DNA of 64,000 bases, taken from Promerops cafer (lineage: Eukaryota > Chordata > Aves > Passeriformes > Nectariniidae). The notes beneath the pieces are model-generated. The model was not told where the DNA came from, made no database searches, and saw only the letters and a list, made by a program, of their open reading frames with translations. The position numbers and the translations under genes are program-made. Positions within the stretch are counted from its first letter, which is position 1, and every line of letters starts with the position of its first letter. The stretch is from contig VZSE01002797.1 of NCBI GenBank assembly GCA_013398275.1, forward strand, positions 1 through 64,000, in the 5' to 3' direction. This document shows, one piece after another, positions 22,201 to 37,200 of this stretch.

Positions 22201-25200
22201 AACAGCTTTATTCCCACTTCTCCCTCCCCAGCTTTGTCTCTGGCAATGTTGCATCAGCCCCTGCTGCAGCTCCCGCAGGGCAGAGCCCGCGTGGACTGGG
22301 GGACACGAGGGCTTTTGGCCAAGCAGCTTCCTGGGAAGGGCTCCTGGCACCTCCAACAGGGGTGCAAGGGCACCAATTAGCTCCAGAAGAAATGCAGGGA
22401 TTAAACAATTCCTGCCTGGCCCCCCTGGAAGCTGCTCACCACAGCACGACTGCAGCTTGTCTCGGAGCCAGCAAATATTGCAGCGATACTTTTAAATCAC
22501 ACTCCAGCCTGATTACAGCTTAGGGACAAGATTTTAACTAACCTTTAATTATGGGAAATTTTGAAGCCTCTGCTTTACTCTCTCAAGATCATTTGAGACA
22601 AAGACTAACAGATGCTGCCATTCCTAGAGGACTGTCTTTAATTTGTTTTTGACCCAAGCTAATGAATAGGTTTACTTATACTTTCACAAGAATTGTTTCA
22701 GACTGGGAAAACATTACACATTTGGAAAAGAACAAAGGTTCCCTATCTTAAAGAAACCTGAATTTTGCTGTAAATAATAGGGATTTAGACTCAAAGCAGA
22801 TCCTTTGAAAGTCATGCCTTGGATGGACATTATCCCTGGCACAGGACAGAACACTACTGATGCAATGGTCTTTTGCTCTTTCAAATCTCCATGTCAAGAC
22901 TCAAATGCCATTTCCTTCTTTACATCTACCAGGCTAACTCCTGTTTCCATGTCCCATATGAGAGCACAGATCACCCTGGCGGGGCTGGGTTGGTGTCCCT
23001 AAGCCCCTTATGAGTGAGGACCATGCACACAGGTACCCACCATCATTGCAGCCTCAACCCAGCAGTTGAGTTTTGTGTTACTCTCTGTGCTGCAGCAAGG
23101 ACAGTCACCCAGCTTCACCTCCCCGGCCCACCAGCACTCCATCATCCAAAAAATAATTAAATAATAAAAGAGCAGGCAGTGCCAGCTCTGTGCTGACAGT
23201 GGGAAATTTTTCTTTGCCACAACATTGGTTAATTAGAGAGGTGGAAAGAGCCTGGTGACAGTGGCCTCTTTGTGCTGCTTATTTATTTATTTATTTGAAA
23301 GTACAGTACGAGCTTTTTTGAGAGGCCTCATGTTTTCTCTGGCTCTGAACAAATGCCATCCCCCAGCACAATCAGCAGCCTGACAGGAACAACGGATGCC
23401 AGCGCTGCCGAGCCCCGAGTCGCATCCTGCTGGAAAAGGAGGAGGAGTGGGACAGGAATCCAAGAAACTCAGAACCAGGTGTCAGAAACGCTACAGGGGT
23501 GCCTGCAAGGAGGTGTCTGTGTGCAGTTTAACAGCTCACATGGACAGGATAATTCAGGGAATAAAAGCAGGCAAGCAGAAGACTTGGAAGCTTATGCTGG
23601 TTGTGACATTGCTGGGAGATCCCCAAGAGCCTGGAGGTAGAAGGGAGAGATTTAGAGTGGCTTTTCCCTGGCTCTGTGCAGATGCAGGATTGTGCACATT
23701 CCCTGCAGACAGGAGGGCTGGGAACAGCCTGGAAAGCTGCAGAGACCCAAAACAAAGAAACACTAGGAAAAAGGAAGTTCAGGCAAGCCCTGAGAAGGCA
23801 AATCCACATTCATGTTGCTCTACGGCTTTGCTAAAATCAGGAAATTCAACTCCTGCTCCTTCCAACACTCCTGGATTTACAGTATTGAAGACCTCTATTT
23901 ACAGAGACTTACTTGCTGCAGCAAGTTTTCCCAGGCCTGTCACAGACAGGAGCTGTATTAAATTACTGCAGCTCCTCTCACAGCTCACTCCACGCCTCAG
24001 CTCTCCCTCTGCAGCTGTTGACAACAGCCCTGAGAATGGACCCAACTACAACTCCAGGCTTGCAGGCAGTTTTCTGATGGGTCCATCTCCGTGACAGGAT
24101 TCACAGCCAGCAGTCAGATAGATCATCTGGGTGCCAAAACCACAATTCCCCATGCCTCCAAATGCCAAGCCATGCCAACGCCATCTCAGCTGCAAAAGTA
24201 GGAATGAGTCCCAATAATCCCAATGCTGGGTACTGTGCCTGCTGCCAGCACTTGCTCCCCACCAGCTCCTTCCACAAGCCTCGCACTCCAGAATAGCACT
24301 CGGAGCACTTCCAGCCAAAGCCCTCATATGACAGGAGCTGATTTTTCCTAAAGTAACACCAGCTCTTTCCAAGCTGTGGTCAGATGTGACTCTGTGCTGT
24401 TGCAGGATCTCAGTGTGGTGTTTTAGCTGCCTTGGGAAAGGTAAAAGTTGTGCTGGCTAAAACCATTTCCCCCCCATGGAATGTGTGTATTTCAATGTGC
24501 CGGTGCGGACGGTGATTGAAACTGGGGCGAGAATCATTCACAAAAATCCTTTGTTACTTACTGTGGGGTCTGTCCAGAGGGAGCACTTGGCACAGTCCTG
24601 GCAGGGTGCCCCAGGAGAGCGGGGGTGCTGGCAGAAGTGGTCGTAGCCGTTGATGGCAGCCCGGCAGAGGTAGCACATCTGGGCGCCGCAGCGGCACGAC
24701 ATGCGGTTACAGCCCTCCGACTTTATCAGGCCCGTCCCACACTTGTGGCATTTCCTAATCCGGGCAGCTGTCATCTTCTCCTCTCTGCAAGATGAGGGAG
24801 AATTAGCAAAGGGGTGTTTGCACTCACCAGCCTGTGATAAAATTACTGTTACACTACCCCAGCAAGGCTTTAACCCCCTCCTCTTTCCTCTGATTCCATC
24901 CCCAAGTCCACTGCTGTTCCAAGGAGGTCTGGGCTCAGCTCCACTTGGAGCCAGCCCATGACAACTCAAGAACAAAATAAGTGGAAAAAAGTCAATCACT
25001 GGCTGCATGCTGCAGCCCTGATCCTGGTTTCCATGAGAGCCAAAGCACCAGGCTCTGGTTTGAGAGGAATTTGAGATGCAAGTTCAAGGGCCAAAGGGCA
25101 CACGGATGCTTGAGCTGGCTGAAGGAAAATACAGCCAAGGAGATAAAGTTCAGGAAAAGCAAACATTTGGCTGTCACCTCTAGCTTTTATGTTTGCCTGT

Positions 25201-28200
25201 TGCTCTGGCTACAAAGTTGCCATGACCATATATTTCTTTTCCAAGCCTGGCTGCTATGCTCAGGATTTACTTAGTGTTTGTTAAATTTAAATCAGTAACT
25301 GAAAAATAATCATGTTTCCCCACAGAGGCGATATCTTTTCTCTAAGATTCCCTACATACATTTTGCAGAGGTTATTGCTTTAGGTTTAAGAAATGGGTTT
25401 TTGTCTAACAGAGCACAAGTGGGAATTCAGGACAAAGCTCAATCCTTGTTCCCAAGGGACACCCTGGCAGTGACACATGCTCCAGCACAGGCTCAGCTCA
25501 CAGCAAGACTGTTTTGGCACAGAAATGAAGAAAAGCTCGGTCATTTAATTAAAAGACTTAAGAATATAAATTATCATCCTGAGGGCAAATTTTCTGACCA
25601 CTGGAGATCACGTTACACTTTAATTCACAACCTAGAACTGAAATTTGATGACAGCAGAGCAAAGCCAGCGTGTTTTCATGGAGGGAAGCAAAATTCTTCT
25701 GACACTGGGGAAGGATCGTCCTCAGCCAGGCATCTCCACCCAGCTGCTTCAGTGCATCTGCAAAGTTAACAAATGTTTGGGAGATGGCAGGGAGGTATTT
25801 TTGAGGACAACAGCAGCAAACCAGGCTACAGCACAGCCCCACAAACTGCTCCATCAGCACAACCAGAGGAGCAGGGAATGGTGAGGTGGGAACTTCCCAG
25901 CCTTGCAGACACCCAAGGTTCCCACGCAGCTATACCCAGCACGACCTGCACCCAGGCATGTGGAGATGTGCTAAGAATAGGCACAAAAACCCAACTTGAG
26001 AGTGACTTTCCTTGGAGCTGCAGCTGCTCTTCCCTCTGCCACTCAACAGGATGCTGTCAATGCAGATTTTTTTTTGGAAACTTTGAGCAAGGCAGGAAGT
26101 TTAGCCTGAACTCCAGCTGGGCTTCCCTTTCCTTACTCAGGGCTTCAAAAGGAAGTTTTATTGTATCAGGCAGTTAGACTCATCTATCCACAGACACAAT
26201 CTGCTGAAGGTTTTGAAACTGGTATTTTTTCCTTATTAGGGACATGACAACTCATTCCTCCTCCCTCTCAGCCCTCTTTCCTACAGGGAAAGGATCAGCA
26301 GAGAAAAAAAAGTCCTATCAAATCTGTAAAGATTTTGTTCTGAATTAGGGACTGTGGGATGAGAAAGCAAGTCATTAAAATCCCAGTGGTGGAGCTTTCT
26401 AACCTCTACTCATGCCAGACAGACTAAATCAGAGAGGAAGGGATTGGGCAATGTGGGCAAGTCCCACTTGGCTGCACCAGACATTTAGCTCCATGGATGA
26501 AAATTCCCTTGTTTCCTAAAGGCAGAGGATTTTGTCATTTACTGTAGATAAGAGAGAAATCAAACTGCAAAAGATTTTAGGGTAACAGTCAGGATTTACA
26601 TCTGCGTATTTCAAATTGTGACTGCACTTCGTAACAATTCCTACAAACTGGTTAGAAACAGACAAAAGCTTCTGGAGGAAAACACATCCTCTCCCACAAA
26701 GCAGCAGCTGAGCAAACAGTGCAGGTCTCCACTCCAGATTTTCAAAGGCTAGTAACGACCTACTGGGACTCAATCCACTCCTCTGCCTCCTTACACCACC
26801 TCCCTTCTCCCCCCAGCAATGCTAATGGGGGTTTCTCACCTCGGAGAAGGACCAGGTGCCACCCTGCAGACACTGGGCCAGCCAGAGGAGCAGGCTGGGC
26901 TGGTGACAACTTTCCCACGTTCTCAAATTACCAGCTGGATCTGCTGCCAAGTATCTTTCACAGACAGAAATCCCATCCTGGGAGCTGTCTGACCCCTCAG
27001 CTCTGCCATCCCCAGGACCTTCCTGGGGAAGGCAGTGACAGCCAGCAGAATCTGAGGGACAATGTCCTTTGATTCCCAGTTCATCCACCTCCCTGTTTGC
27101 CCCTGGTTGTGGAGTTTCACTTACATGGATGTCCTGTATTTGATGTCATCCTTCTCAGCCAGCTGCTCGCAGGTGAGATTCATGTGCTCCTTCCACAGCC
27201 CCTGGCACTTCCGACACGTTTCCTGTGGAGGTAACAAACATTAAAGGAAGAAAAAAAAAAAAAAAAAAAAAAGACCCAGCACACCACTAAGCTTTAGGAA
27301 CTGTAAAAATTCCCCCAACAAGCTGCAGGTTCTCAGGTGAGGGTGGGGCTGGCAGGATGGTACAGTGGTCTGCAGGTTTGTCCTCCATTGGAGACCAAAG
27401 GCCACAGATAATGGGAGCCAAAGATCTTTCCAAGGCACAAGAAAACAGATATAAAATGAATCCATAAATCCCAATCACCTAAAACTCATAGGACACCTAC
27501 CAGGTTCACCAGTAATAACCCAGAGGAGACTGCAGAGGTAAAACTGTGGTGCCAAAGGACATCAAGGTCATCTGTTTCCTGACCAAAATCCTTCACCTTC
27601 ATATAAAGGGCTTCTAATTCCACCATTGATATAACCCCTCCAGTTACATCAAAACCTCAGCTTCACCAGGCACATAAGCAAATACATATATATATATTGT
27701 TTTGCAAAATCTCACAAAATAAATGATTAAACAGCTGAAAAACACAGAACGTGGACAAACATCCATAAAACCGAGGTGGAGTATGAACAAATATTTACAG
27801 ACTTAACCAGAATAGCTGGACTAAACTTAGAGCAAGTGGCTGAACTCTCTTGTTCTTGCAAATTCTTTAGCAACAAGGCTCTAATCCAGGACTGGTAAAG
27901 TTGCATGGAGCAGGATTGCTGCGAAGGCACAATTGGGAAGGGAGCTTGGACCAACACTGGGGACAGAGCTGATTGTTTCAGTTGGCTGGCCAAAGAAAAC
28001 AACTTGGTTTTGGGTCAAACAAGAGATTTTCCTTTAATTTGAGGAAGATTAAAAAACATCCAGATCAGACTTGAAAAAAGTACATGTTTTACAATCCAAC
28101 TGTTTCATCTTCAGGATGGCTGGGGCTTGGACTCTTAGCTCCAACCTTCCCCCTGGCAGGAAAACCCATCTGGCTATGCAGCATCCTTTTCCCCTGCACA

Positions 28201-31200
28201 CCAAAAAAGGTCCCAAAAGAGCTTTGCCCAGCCCTGGTCTCACTATCAGCAAAATACAACCACTGCAGAGACAGATCTTACTTGATTCCATTACCTTCAT
28301 TTTATTTTAATCAGGAAATTGGACGTTTATGTGAGATATGAAACAAGAAAGTGCTTCAAGAAACACGTAGGCAGCAACACTCTTTTGATCACGAATCAGA
28401 CAAACAGGATGAAGGCCAAAGCTTCCAAGGAAGCCACCCTAGGAGGGGGGATGCAAAATGGGGCCTTGTTTGTATCTGTGCTCGCTGGGAGATGCCCAAC
28501 TGCTCGTGCTTTCATCTGGAGAATGAAAGGCTCCTGGGCCTGGCTGGTGAGCCGGACGTGATTGCAGACAGCAGGGTAAGGGCTGGAGCAAGCGTGGAGC
28601 CAAGCGTGTGACTGCATCCCAAAACTCAGCAGAGGATTTTGCGATCACTCACCTTGCAAATGCACCCGTTGGCAGGCAGGCACTGGTTTTAAGGGGCAGT
28701 AAATGCCTCGGGTTCTACTGATTCTCATGAATCATTCATCACACCCTGTGTTTTCCTGCTAAAGCTGTTAAAACAGGCACCATTTTGTGTGCATTTTTGG
28801 CAGACCACATCTGGCTGTTGGCGGCACAGGAGGATCAGACTTGGAGCTGTTCACATACCTCCATGAGGACCCACCTTCCCCTTTATTCCCAACACCTGGC
28901 CACATGCCATTCCGAGATCAAAAGTGCCTTAAGTTTTTGGGGTTTTTTACATACACCAAGGGTTAAAAAGAGCCTTTGGAGCCCTGTTACACAGAACTGC
29001 TTCCACACGCCAGCAACAGAGATTTAACAGCTTTTTGCCAGGAGGGCTGGCACACTTTCCAGCCAGGAGCCTGCTATTCCCAATTACTTAACTCCAGGAG
29101 CCTCCTCTGCTGCCCAAACGATGCCCTTCTGAAGCAGATGGTGCCGCTTAGACCCTCATCCCAAGTCATTCCCTTTTGCTCCTGCCTCAGCCTGGTGGCT
29201 ATTGGAAACAATGCTCTCCCTGGAGCCCAGGCTGCTGTTATTTGCCAAACAGTTGTCTCCTGCACTCAGGGAAAGGGATTTCTGTGCAGGCAAGAAGAAA
29301 GGGAAGAGGCATGGCCATGTAGATTCCTGGGATGGCACGACAGGAGGGATCCGGTTCCCCGTGTGACTGCGGCACAGCGGGTGCCACCGCAGCTGTGCAC
29401 ATTTCTGGGATCCCTCCCAAGTTGTGCTGTCCTCAAGGAGCTGCAAACCCACAGGCAGCTGGGCCTGTGCCAATGCACCCCATGAAGGGGACAGTCCTGT
29501 GGCTTCCCGAGTCCCGAGTGTCACCTGGTGCTGCCTTTGAGCAACATCCTCTCCATGGGAGGCTTGGGAATATGCACCACACACATGTCATTAGCAGAAC
29601 CTGTTGTGATTTTCCCTTATTCTACCCAAAACCAATGGCACATTGTTTGATCCCTTCACACAGAACTGGGGAGGAAGCCCACGGTTCAGACAACAGCTAC
29701 TGCTCCGGTACCACAGCTGAGATCACAGCCCTTGCTCAAGAAAAGTGACCTTTCTAAATTTCTACTGAGCCAAACCCAACCCACTCGGCTGATGAGGGTT
29801 TTGCACATCTCACACAATGACAATTCTGAACTCTACAATTTCCACAAAGGGTTCTTCTACTTCAGAACCAACCCTTTGTTTGACAATGGAAGATATTCTC
29901 CCATTACCATATTAATTAACCTAAACACACAGTGGAACAGCTGATTTTTTGCAACCAACCTAGATTATTTCCATGGGAAGAGCAGCACTTGCCACCAAGA
30001 CTGGCTACAGAAATATAAGGCACCACCTAAACCCACAAAGAGGGAACAAGTCCTTCCCAGTCCTGAAATCATCTACTCCAAGTGTAGTGGCCAAAAAGCA
30101 ACTCAGTCCACCAAAATAAAGATCCTTCCCAACTTCTTCAGCACTTGGTCCCTTAGCAAACCCTGCTGTACTCAGGTAGGAGCACTTGTGTTTTAGCTTT
30201 AACAGCACTTCAGCTGAATGCATCATTTCTGGACGCTGTGAATTCCATGTGTTCTCCTGCCTTCTCCCAGCCCACTCCTCCTCACAGGCAGGTACAGCTA
30301 AGGCAGCTCACGCTTTAGATGCTGAAGAAGTCTTGGCATTAGGAAACAGCTCCAAACCAGCATGGAAACAGGAGATTAAGAATCTGCTGCCTGTTACATC
30401 TGCCCCAGCTTGGCAGGCAGCCTGGGACAGTCCATTACTGCTGTGCTGGGCCGAGGGAGGATGTGATGGAGAGGGTGTTTAATCGCACCCTGTAATCTCC
30501 TCACTGGACATCTGTTAGAGGCAGTGGCTCCGTTTCCTCTTGCTGCCTGCCAGGAAGCAGCCGGGATTAACACAAACATGTTTGGGTTCAGGAGGATCCT
30601 TTGTTCCCAGGGTCAGTGCTGGATGTGCAGCTTTCTGTGCTCAGGGCCAGCCTGGCCAAGGGTGGACACTTTGCAGCACAACCCTTCAACACCCTTGTTA
30701 ATTGTCCCAGCGCGTAATGAAGGTGGCAGGGAGTGTTTTATATGAATTTACCACCTTCCTCAGCACTTCTGCTGGTACTTCCAATGGATGCTACAGTTTT
30801 GAACACAGCCTAGACTTTTTTCCCCCACTCTATCATCAACTAAAAATAACTCCCCCACTCATCGCGGGGGGGGCAAAAATCCCAAGTAATCAACTTTTCC
30901 TTGCCAGTCTCCACATTCTCTTGGCCACAGTCAGTAACAGAAATCACTTTTCCCAATTGCAACCTAAACAAATGCCACACGGACAAAAACATCAGATGAT
31001 CCGCGCAGATCCCAGCCCGACTGCCCACGGCATTCCCGCGTGCCCGCCTGTGCCGTAGGAGTTTACACGGAGCCGTTTACTGACTGAGCAAAACGCACAG
31101 AGGGTGGGGGAAACTCGACTTAAACGACGACAGGCGAGGGCCCCGGCTGTTGTCACCGCCCTCCGCTGCCAGTGGTGGCTCCGAGCTTCCCTCAGCTCTC

Positions 31201-34200
31201 CATATGCTGGGTAATTAAATCCTTGTGATTCCCTGCAGCCCCCAGGAAGGGCTGGGCGCACGCTCCAGCGGTCTCTGCCGATGGCACACGTGGGGATGGT
31301 GGCTGAGAGGGAGGTGGGGCAGCCTGGGACGGAGCCCCAGTGATTGATTCGCTGCTTCCTCCTGCTCTCGGACACGCAATAGCACAGGCTGACCCCAAAC
31401 AGGCCAAGCTTTACCCAAAAGCAGATGGGAATGTAAGTGCCTCAGAACAGCACCTCGGGGCCAGTCCATACTGTGCTGCTTTAATTAAAGAGCTGCAATT
31501 CCCAACCAGATGAGTTAATGGGAAAACAAAGAACCACAGAGTCTTCCTCCCCACGAAGTCTCACTGTCCATAAAAGCTGCACTGACCTTGACTAAAAATT
31601 GATGCAGAAGTGGCTAAATGAATACAACCTATAAGCATGGATAAGCTCTCATGAACACACTCCTTCAGGGCTGTTTCTGGGATTTCCTATATGTTAAGCT
31701 GGGATAAAGAGGCTATAATCCAGCCCAAGACAATCCATGTGGGTAAGAGACCCCTCTTTAGAGATGTACAACCACCCAGCACAGGCAGGGGAGAGCAAGG
31801 GGCTGGGAGGACATCCGTGGGTTTGGAGCTCCCCCGGGAGCACGGCTGTTCCCCAGGCAGCGCTGCCGCTCAGCGGCGGCCGCTCACACGGCAGGGACCG
31901 AGAGCAGGAAGGGAAACCTGGGGAAAACGGAGGTTTCCTCTCCTGAGCACGGCCATGAGTCCTTCTGCGAGGGGAGAGGTCACAGGGAGAAATAAAGCAA
32001 AGGCAGAAGCTTGGACTAGGCTGTAAGAATGTGCTGTGGCATAAAAACAGAGACCTAAGAGGGACCGGGAATTGAAAGCTAGATAAGGAAAATGTGCATT
32101 TATATCCAAAACCCACCAAGAACCATAGAACAGAATCATAGAATTATTAAGATTGGAAAAGATCTCCATTGAGTCCAATCTTTAAGAAGGGTGGTTAAAG
32201 CTTTTATATAGCCATATATTAAACTCCATTACAAAAAAATGATGACCCAAACCAATATCTTCTGTTTTGCCTGCTCTTGTTAAATTGAGCATATTTTTAG
32301 TCCCACCCCGCCTCTAAGATACTGGAGATACCCAATGCCCTTTTCCTTCCAGGCTGGTTCCCATGAAGATTTGGGTTGTCTGTGTCAGAATCCCAGAACG
32401 AGAAACGTGTGGTAAGTTCCACCTCTTGCCTAAGTCAGTAGGACTGTCTCATATCTGTAATTCAGAAGTTTCTGAAACACACACAGACCAAACCAAAATA
32501 AGCTTTTCCCTCCCCAGAGTTTGACTTTAAAAGGCCAGAACAGCTGCTAGTGTGGGTGAAGTGGTTAGAGACCCATGAAGCAAAAATATCTGCAGCTTCA
32601 CACAAGAAGTGCTGCTCAGCATCACTGACTCTGTGGCTGACCAGAGGTGGAAACAGCACGTGCACAAGAAATTACTCCTTGATCTCACACTCAGGGTAAC
32701 CCGAGTATGAGAAATAGCTCTTTCATAGAGAAAGATCATATTTAATTTGAACTTGAACAAAACTATTGGGTTTTTTTTCATTCTCTGGAATGTTTATAAA
32801 GAAGTATGTTTGTCTCAAAGCTACTTTCTCTCAAGCTCCAGGGCTCTGAGAAATACATCAAAAGGTGCAGGCAGCAGGTTGGCTGCAGAAAAGAGCACTG
32901 AAGTATTTGCATCATACACCCATCGCAGCAGGATGCCTTCCCCTGAGCTGAGGAACAAGTGTTTCTCACAAGGATAAGCTCTCCTCACCAAAATTATGGT
33001 TTTTTTTTCAAAAGCTAGTCCCCAGCCCAGAGCAAGTTGGTATCACACAGAGCATCTCCCCAGATCAGCACACTGAGCATACAGGATACAGGGTGGACTG
33101 TGACATACCCAGAGGTGGTCACCCACCAACCTGAGACCACCTGCAGTGCAGGCAGAGGAAAACACTGCTTGGCCACTTTAAAAAGGCAAGTTAAACACAT
33201 CCTGGGACCTCACACTGACTCTGTTGGCTAAATCACTGTACCTGAGGTCATATCACTCCTTCCCAGGGAAAAAGTTAAGAGAAACTCAGCACATGCTACT
33301 GGAAACACATCTGTAGCTGTCAAGCACAGCTTTGAGATCTGTTGGACTGATTGCAGATAACAGCTACTGCCTTCCCAGCCAAGGTAAATAATTAAGTACT
33401 AGCAGAGGAGTTCAAAGCCTCAGCAGCTGCCCCTCCTGCCCTCCACCAGTGCACATTCCCACACTCAATTCAGCAGAGCACATCCAGGAGGTTATCCACG
33501 TAATCCCCTGCACAATCTCAGAGAAAAAGGTATGCTGCTTCCAATAGCTGCAACACTAAGTGATGAAATCTGACTGTGGAACTGCTGGAAACAATAGAGA
33601 CCTTGGGAGAGGCACAGATTTAGAGTTCAAGACAAGCAACTTGATTTTTAAAGGGTAACTCCTGGAAGGTCATGCCGGGGGTTGCACCCAAGGATGCCAA
33701 GAAGGCAAAGGCTAACAAAAGCAAGGTATCTTATTTGCAGAGGTACCTGCTAACGATGCATTGTGAGACCCAGAGGAGGAACAATTACTGAAGTTAATTT
33801 TGAAACTTCCCTCTTACACCACATGATAAACAAATTCCACCATCACCTCACCCCAGACACAAACCCCGACCCTCTGGGTGGCAGAACCTGGAGAGAGCCT
33901 CTTCCAGACTACTTTTTCCGTGGTTTTCTCTCCCCCTACAGTTTCTCAGATTTTATTATAACACAAAAAGATCAGCAAGAGGAACTCTGTTAGAGATGTC
34001 CTCTCCTCCATCAAAAATTGCATGGAGACCCAGGTTTATGTAACACACCTACAACCCTTTTTACAGAGTCTCTGCAATATAGCAATTTTGATGGTAATTT
34101 AGCAGCATTAACATACTTTGTTTTCAATTTAGAGCCTTTTTAACTGCAATCTCTACCTACAACAGTTCACACTCCAGATCATCACAACACCAGTGAGGGA

Positions 34201-37200
34201 TGGGGGAAAGTGAACTGATGCTGGTAAACAGCTTTGGTCTGGGTACCAATCCACCCTCGGAAACTGGGCAAGCACAGATCGTGTTGCCAGGGAAATGAAA
34301 CCCAAGTGAGGGGAAACCCCCAAAGTAAGGTGGTCCTAGCTTTGAACAGGCCAGACTAAACAAAAAATAAACAAAAAAATGTTGGGGAAATGAGCAAGGA
34401 TTGAGAAAATAGAAAGCAAAGGGATAACTGGCCTTCTTGAAAACTCAGAAATTCAGATGATTTACTGCTTTATTTAATGCCTGTGTGCTTCAGTTACTTC
34501 TTATCTGCTGCTCCCCACATGAGCACTGTGCACACAGGACACATTTGCACCCCTGAACTGAACCACAGGGCAGAGAGCCCTGTCACTGTAATATTTATAG
34601 CAGCAATATTTACCACAGAGGTATGAAAATGGCCCTGTGAACTTCTAACCCTCAACTTGCACCTTCACCAGTGTGACACCGAGTCGCCTGCGGTTCATTC
34701 GCTGTGTTTAAGAAAAGCAGTGGAGAAACCAGAACCCCTGGCCCCACAGCAGCCTGTGGAACCTCTAAAAAAGCCAAAATGACTGAGAAGTGCCACGTGG
34801 TGAAAGAGTTCACACCTCAGCTCCAGTGCAGAAATGCACTGCATTTTCTCCTGCAGCATAAAACCTATTATTTTGCACAGGTATCTGAATATCAATAATA
34901 AAATATATCAAGCAGACAAGTATACAACAAAACAAAGGCAGAAAACTAACCAGGGAAATAGATGTGCTGTCAACTCAGTGATTCCTCTTCCAGAGCCCCT
35001 GAGTGATGCTCCCATTCCCTTCCATAAAGCACCCACCAGCTGAGCCTGGGTTTCTGTTTGGTGCAGAAGTGGTGCAAAAACCCTCAGACCCAAAATTTGT
35101 GGGTGTTTTTTAAAGTTCTGCTAAGGCTGTTTGGCCCTGCACGATGCAATGTGCTTCCCAAGGCTGCAGGGAGCAGAGGGACACTGGGAAGGACCCGCCA
35201 GCCCCACAAGGAGTGGGGCAGAGGGGACAGAGCCACCTGAGGCCATCCAGCCAAATGGCTGCTGACCCCCAGACCAGCCTAATCTTGACCAAAGCTGATC
35301 AAGCTGCCTTAACTCCTGTGGGGGGACGGGCAGGTTAATGGAGCAGTGCTACAATGTCCTGCCAAACGAGGGTAATCCAGGACATGTTTTGCCTTCTAAG
35401 TAGAAAAATTGTTTAACCTGTAATTTAATGTTCAGCTAAGTCATATAATCCCTTTCAATTCACTTTTTTATTAGTTGCAGAAAAAATGCGGGGCTTGGAA
35501 ACGCTTTGGAGTAAGAGAAAAACCACCTCAGATCTGCAGACATTGAAGCTAAGTTGAGTTAGCAACTCCAAAGGGAGCCTCTGCACCTGCAGCAGCTCTG
35601 AACTGCAGCTGGTAATGCAGCAAGACAAGCTGAGTTCCGCACAGCCACGGGAGACCAGGCAGGAGGCCGGCAAAGAGAGGCCAGGAACAACTCCTGGAAC
35701 TCCTGCAAGGTTTGTGGGGTCCCAGAGCTGTGTGGGACACAGCCCCACACAACAGGAGTGAGACTGGAACAGCACCCAGCAACCTCAGCATTGTGAAATC
35801 CCAAGTGAAGAATTCCCTTTCTGCTACGCTCACAACACCCATTGGAAAGACCGGTTCCCCTCTTCCCCTGCATGAGCACATGAGTTTAATTAAGCATGCT
35901 GTTTAACGATTTGCATGGCATGACTCGTCTACAGACCAGAGATGGTGCAAGCCTGTTATCTGTAAAGGCAGAAAAACCCTCAAAACCCCCCAAAAGCACA
36001 AGCCACCTCATCTCCAGGGATCTGTTTGAGACCCAGATCATTCCTAAGCAGCAACAGGAATTTCTGCCACGACCCAACTACAACAGCAAAACAAGTTGGA
36101 ATATTTCATGTTGTACTGCTGATGACAATTGGTTTTGAGGGGAGAATCCTGGCTGGTTAAGGAGAAGGAAAGCCATCCTAGCACCCCAAGACACAGAGGA
36201 ATGATGCTCCTGGTGCAGGGTGGGGGTTCACTGGTCACCTTTACCACACACAAGCCATCTCCCTTCCTCCTACACCCATGCAGAAGGAAAAAATACAAGA
36301 ACTTCAAGTACAGAGAGCTTTGGCATGGCTGGATGTAAGTAAGGATCAAAACTGGTGTTGTGGGGTTACCTTACCCAAAGGGTGGATTATTAAACTATGC
36401 TGTACATGCAGTTCCTCTGAAAGGATTAAGTCCAACACCCTCACAGGGGTACAAGCCACAGACAAGAACGCAGAGGGTCCGATACCCAAAGATTAAATCA
36501 ACCATTCTGGCAGCACACGTGAGGTATTTAGACACAGACCGGTTTCAGCCATTTCCCCAGCCCCAGCACAACTTCCAGATTCTGTTCTCATTTTCCCAGG
36601 ATGTCTATTGTAAAGACAAGGAGAGGAAGGAAAAAAGAAAAAAGCATGATCACAAACACACCACCATTAAAACAGAGTTGAAGAATATGCGGATGCTCCT
36701 GAAAATCACTTCCAAAGTGGTTCCCCAGCACACAGGGAAGCGTTCAGCTCCTGCTGACCAGTCAGTGACCCTGGGGAAGAGGCTTTCCATGGCAGCAAAT
36801 CCCACTGTCAACCACCAAGGAATGGAAACACCTTTCTCCAAAAGAGAAGCCCCAACTGTACCCCTGCAAGCAGACATTGTGATCTAGTGAGGGGTGGCTG
36901 GAATGAAACAATCCTGGGAGCATCATGAGAGACTCTCCCAACTGTAACTGTCTTTTTTTTTTGTCCTAATTTCAGAGCTCAAGTGCCACATAAGAACCAA
37001 AAATAAAGTGTCAGCCAAAAGGTTTTGCATGGAAGAAACACGAGCTGTACCACTTAAAAATGGACCAGTTTAACCAAGTGCCAAATGAGCTATTTGCATT
37101 AACCTCGTGAAACAGGATATGAAGCACTTTTAGCAAGAAACAAGAGATTGACTTTATTAGAAAAATACTTTTAAGGTTCAAATTCATCAAATCATTTGTA

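Larger units (their letters stand above)
16749..24561 (-). other. RNF216: RNF216 intron before the penultimate coding exon (7.8 kb)
   Basis: Contains two CR1 fragments (18,386 and 21,776), a CpG- and CCAAT-containing patch near 20,365-20,470, an A/T-rich element near 20,690-21,000 and a TTTA microsatellite at 23,279. No protein-like reading frame was recognised. Confidence 0.8.

Noticed and set aside
36360..36887. 175-codon + strand frame in the 33-kb intron
   Set aside because: No similarity to any family I know, no start or splice context, and the composition looks random. Considered and dropped as a nested gene.
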